Assembly (NCBI GenBank): GCA_007120055.1
Contig: SKOL01000735.1
Coordinates: 1-5,890, forward strand
Source: Anaerobacillus sp.
GTDB taxonomy: Bacteria; Bacillota; Bacilli; Bacillales_H; Anaerobacillaceae
DNA length: 5,890 nt
Direction: 5' to 3'
The notes under the pieces were generated by a model that saw only the letters and a list, made by a program, of their open reading frames with translations, was not told where the DNA came from and did not search any database. This document shows positions 4,924 to 5,890 of the stretch, one piece after another (the first letter of the stretch is position 1; each line of letters begins with the position of its first letter). A program made the translations under genes and the position numbers.

Positions 4924-5655
4924 TTAATCAACAATGACCTCAGTTAAGATCAGTTGACCGTCTTCATTTTCGTAATAACTATATATGATAGCGTCATTTT
5001 CTTGGACAACATCGAGAAATCCCCTTACTTCTTCAGTTAAACGAAATGCTCTTGGCTCTCCGCCAACGTCAGTAAACTCTACTGAGTTGTTGTCAATTTG
5101 ACCAACGAAAGTACCGGTCTCTGTAATAACAGCTTCACCAGAGGTGTCAGTTTCTTGCGAGAGAGTTACCTCTATACTTGATCTCACACCATCTAGTTCG
5201 TTAGCTACTGACCAAACTTCTAACGTGTACGTTCCATCTTCTAACGCTTGCGCTGCATCTGATAAATCAACTTCTACAGCATATGTTTCGTTTGCTTCAA
5301 TTGTTTTTTCTACAAACACTTCACCAAACATTCTGCCCTCAGAATATTGAAAAACTGTAGTTCCTTCCTCATCTTTTAAAATGTAATCATACTCTTGTAA
5401 GCTTGAAAAGGTTAAATCAACATCTTCATCAGTTTGATTTGTAAGCTGAAATTCATAGGTAACAGCTCCATTTTCCTTAGCTACAAGTTCAGCCGAAACA
5501 ATACTATCACTAAAATCTAAATCAGTTTTCGGCTCTTCTTCATACCCAGTGTCTGGGCTTCCACCTACATTTTCATTATCATCAGCTGTACCACAAGCAG
5601 CGATTATTAAAGTTGCTAACGTGACGCTTGATAAAACTTTGAAAAATTTTTTCAT
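4924..5655 (-). CDS. Lipoprotein with a BsuPI-type domain and a small C-terminal beta domain
   Basis: The 243-residue protein begins with a lipoprotein signal: MKKFFK, a hydrophobic core and LIIAAC with the lipid-attachment Cys21. It should be anchored on the outer face of the membrane. An acidic linker (about 22-50) leads to a domain at about 53-165. FQLTNQTDEDVDLTFSS, the YDYILKDEEGT segment, FQYSEGRMF and GTYTLEVWS match the pattern of the BsuPI domain, named after a B. subtilis intracellular proteinase inhibitor. A second linker (166-178) leads to a domain at 179-241 starting GTFVGQIDNNSVEF, which I recognise only as a small beta-rich module. The protein is strongly acidic. It appears to be a single-gene transcript with its own promoter and terminator. 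A protease-inhibitor role is not established for extracellular BsuPI proteins; an envelope binding or folding role is equally possible. Confidence 0.85.
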   Translation of the reverse strand: MKKFFKVLSSVTLATLIIAACGTADDNENVGGSPDTGYEEEPKTDLDFSDSIVSAELVAKENGAVTYEFQLTNQTDEDVDLTFSSLQEYDYILKDEEGTTVFQYSEGRMFGEVFVEKTIEANETYAVEVDLSDAAQALEDGTYTLEVWSVANELDGVRSSIEVTLSQETDTSGEAVITETGTFVGQIDNNSVEFTDVGGEPRAFRLTEEVRGFLDVVQENDAIIYSYYENEDGQLILTEVIVD

Positions 5656-5662
5656 TTTATTG

Positions 5663-5671
5663 TTCCTCCTT
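5663..5671 (-). promoter_or_regulatory. Ribosome binding site of the lipoprotein gene
   Basis: AAGGAGGAA on the minus strand lies 7 nt before the ATG at 5655, a near-perfect Bacillus Shine-Dalgarno sequence suggesting efficient translation. Confidence 0.85.
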
Positions 5672-5736
5672 CTAATTGCTCGTTTAATTGCTTCTTCACT
5701 TAGTTAGTCGTTAACTCTTTTAAAAGGTTACATTTT

Positions 5737-5745
5737 ATTATAACA
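5737..5745 (-). promoter_or_regulatory. Extended -10 promoter of the lipoprotein gene
   Basis: TGTTATAAT on the minus strand is a perfect TATAAT (5742-5737) with the TG extension at the right distance. The -35 is poor (GGGAAA at 5765-5760, 17-bp spacing), as is common for extended -10 promoters or those helped by an activator. The leader would be about 75 nt. Confidence 0.6.
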
Positions 5746-5768
5746 ATATTACTTGAAGGTTTCCCTTT

Positions 5769-5797
5769 CCAACTAACCAACAAACCAACAGTCCAAC
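5769..5797. repeat. Four GTTGG direct repeats in exact 8-bp register
   Basis: CCAAC occurs on the plus strand at 5769, 5777, 5785 and 5793, each pair separated by 3 variable bases (taa, aaa, agt). Read on the minus strand it is (GTTGG N3)x4, ending 3 bp before the -35 position of the lipoprotein promoter. The conserved pentamers with variable spacers look like a binding-site array more than a simple sequence repeat. Confidence 0.7.
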
Positions 5798-5890
5798 TTT
5801 TATACAAAACGCTCATGACGGCATGTCGTCACCATCTAATATAGAAAAGGCGGATGATTTCCTTCACTTCGCCGTGACCTTCTTTCGAAT

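Larger units (their letters stand above)
5656..5890. other. Upstream region of the lipoprotein gene, no gene identified
   Basis: It contains the lipoprotein RBS, the extended -10 promoter, the GTTGG array and a near-perfect 16-bp palindrome, TGACGGCATGTCGTCA (5816-5831, one G-T mismatched pair). The last 60 bases are less AT-rich than the rest of the gap and include a minus-strand frame of 19 codons open from the right edge to a TGA at 5829. That could be the tail of another gene but is too short to judge. Confidence 0.5.

Noticed and set aside
5144..5350. A plus-strand open frame inside the lipoprotein gene
   Set aside because: It is Ser/Thr-rich antisense of an acidic protein, with no RBS.
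5829..5888. Possible C-terminal tail of a minus-strand gene at the right edge
   Set aside because: Only 19 codons are visible and another frame is nearly as long, so it cannot be separated from chance.
1703..5890. Catabolite-responsive elements (CcpA sites) near the sugar genes
   Set aside because: By eye no intergenic site matches the WTGNAANCGNWNNCW pattern with its central CG; the TGAAA/TTTCA palindrome at 1817 lacks the CG.

Overview
The window looks like chromosome from a low-GC Gram-positive bacterium of the Bacillaceae. The evidence is AT-rich intergenic DNA, strong AAGGAGG-type ribosome binding sites, GTG as well as ATG starts, intrinsic terminators with T tracts, and proteins that resemble Bacillus BpsA, YpbQ (BpsB), YwjH (transaldolase) and BsuPI-domain lipoproteins. 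The secreted lipoprotein is very acidic, which would suit an alkaliphilic or halotolerant species, but that is inference.

Layout: (1) Positions 1-1702, minus strand: a sugar-acid catabolic pair. A DapA/KDG-aldolase-family gene (821-1702) is followed 18 nt later by an IlvD/Edd dehydratase gene that runs off the left edge. Together they would dehydrate an aldonic acid to a 2-keto-3-deoxy acid and cleave it to pyruvate plus an aldehyde. (2) Positions 1703-2034: a divergent intergenic region with a promoter for the aldolase, two AT-rich palindromes and a cluster of three inverted repeats resembling a dispersed Bacillus repeat. (3) Positions 2035-3693, plus strand: a two-gene operon for a type III polyketide synthase (bpsA-like) and an isoprenylcysteine-methyltransferase-family membrane protein (bpsB/ypbQ-like). 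In B. subtilis this pair makes alkylpyrones and their methyl ethers. The operon ends in an unusual nested terminator. (4) Positions 3753-3911: a short convergent gap with a 102-bp inverted-repeat element. (5) Positions 3912-4577, minus strand: a small (TalC/YwjH-type) transaldolase with its own promoter. (6) Positions 4578-4923: an intergenic region with duplicated promoter-like repeats and two terminator hairpins. (7) Positions 4924-5655, minus strand: a lipoprotein with a BsuPI domain and a small C-terminal beta domain, preceded by an extended -10 promoter and four GTTGG repeats in 8-bp register. (8) Positions 5656-5890: its upstream region, with no identifiable gene.

The protein genes all belong to known families, and I see no phage, CRISPR, insertion sequence or clearly new gene system. 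The unexplained signals are in the DNA between genes: the period-8 GTTGG array, a stem-loop with a conserved loop found at two distant sites, the 102-bp inverted-repeat element, the overlapping hairpins upstream of bpsA and the nested terminator.
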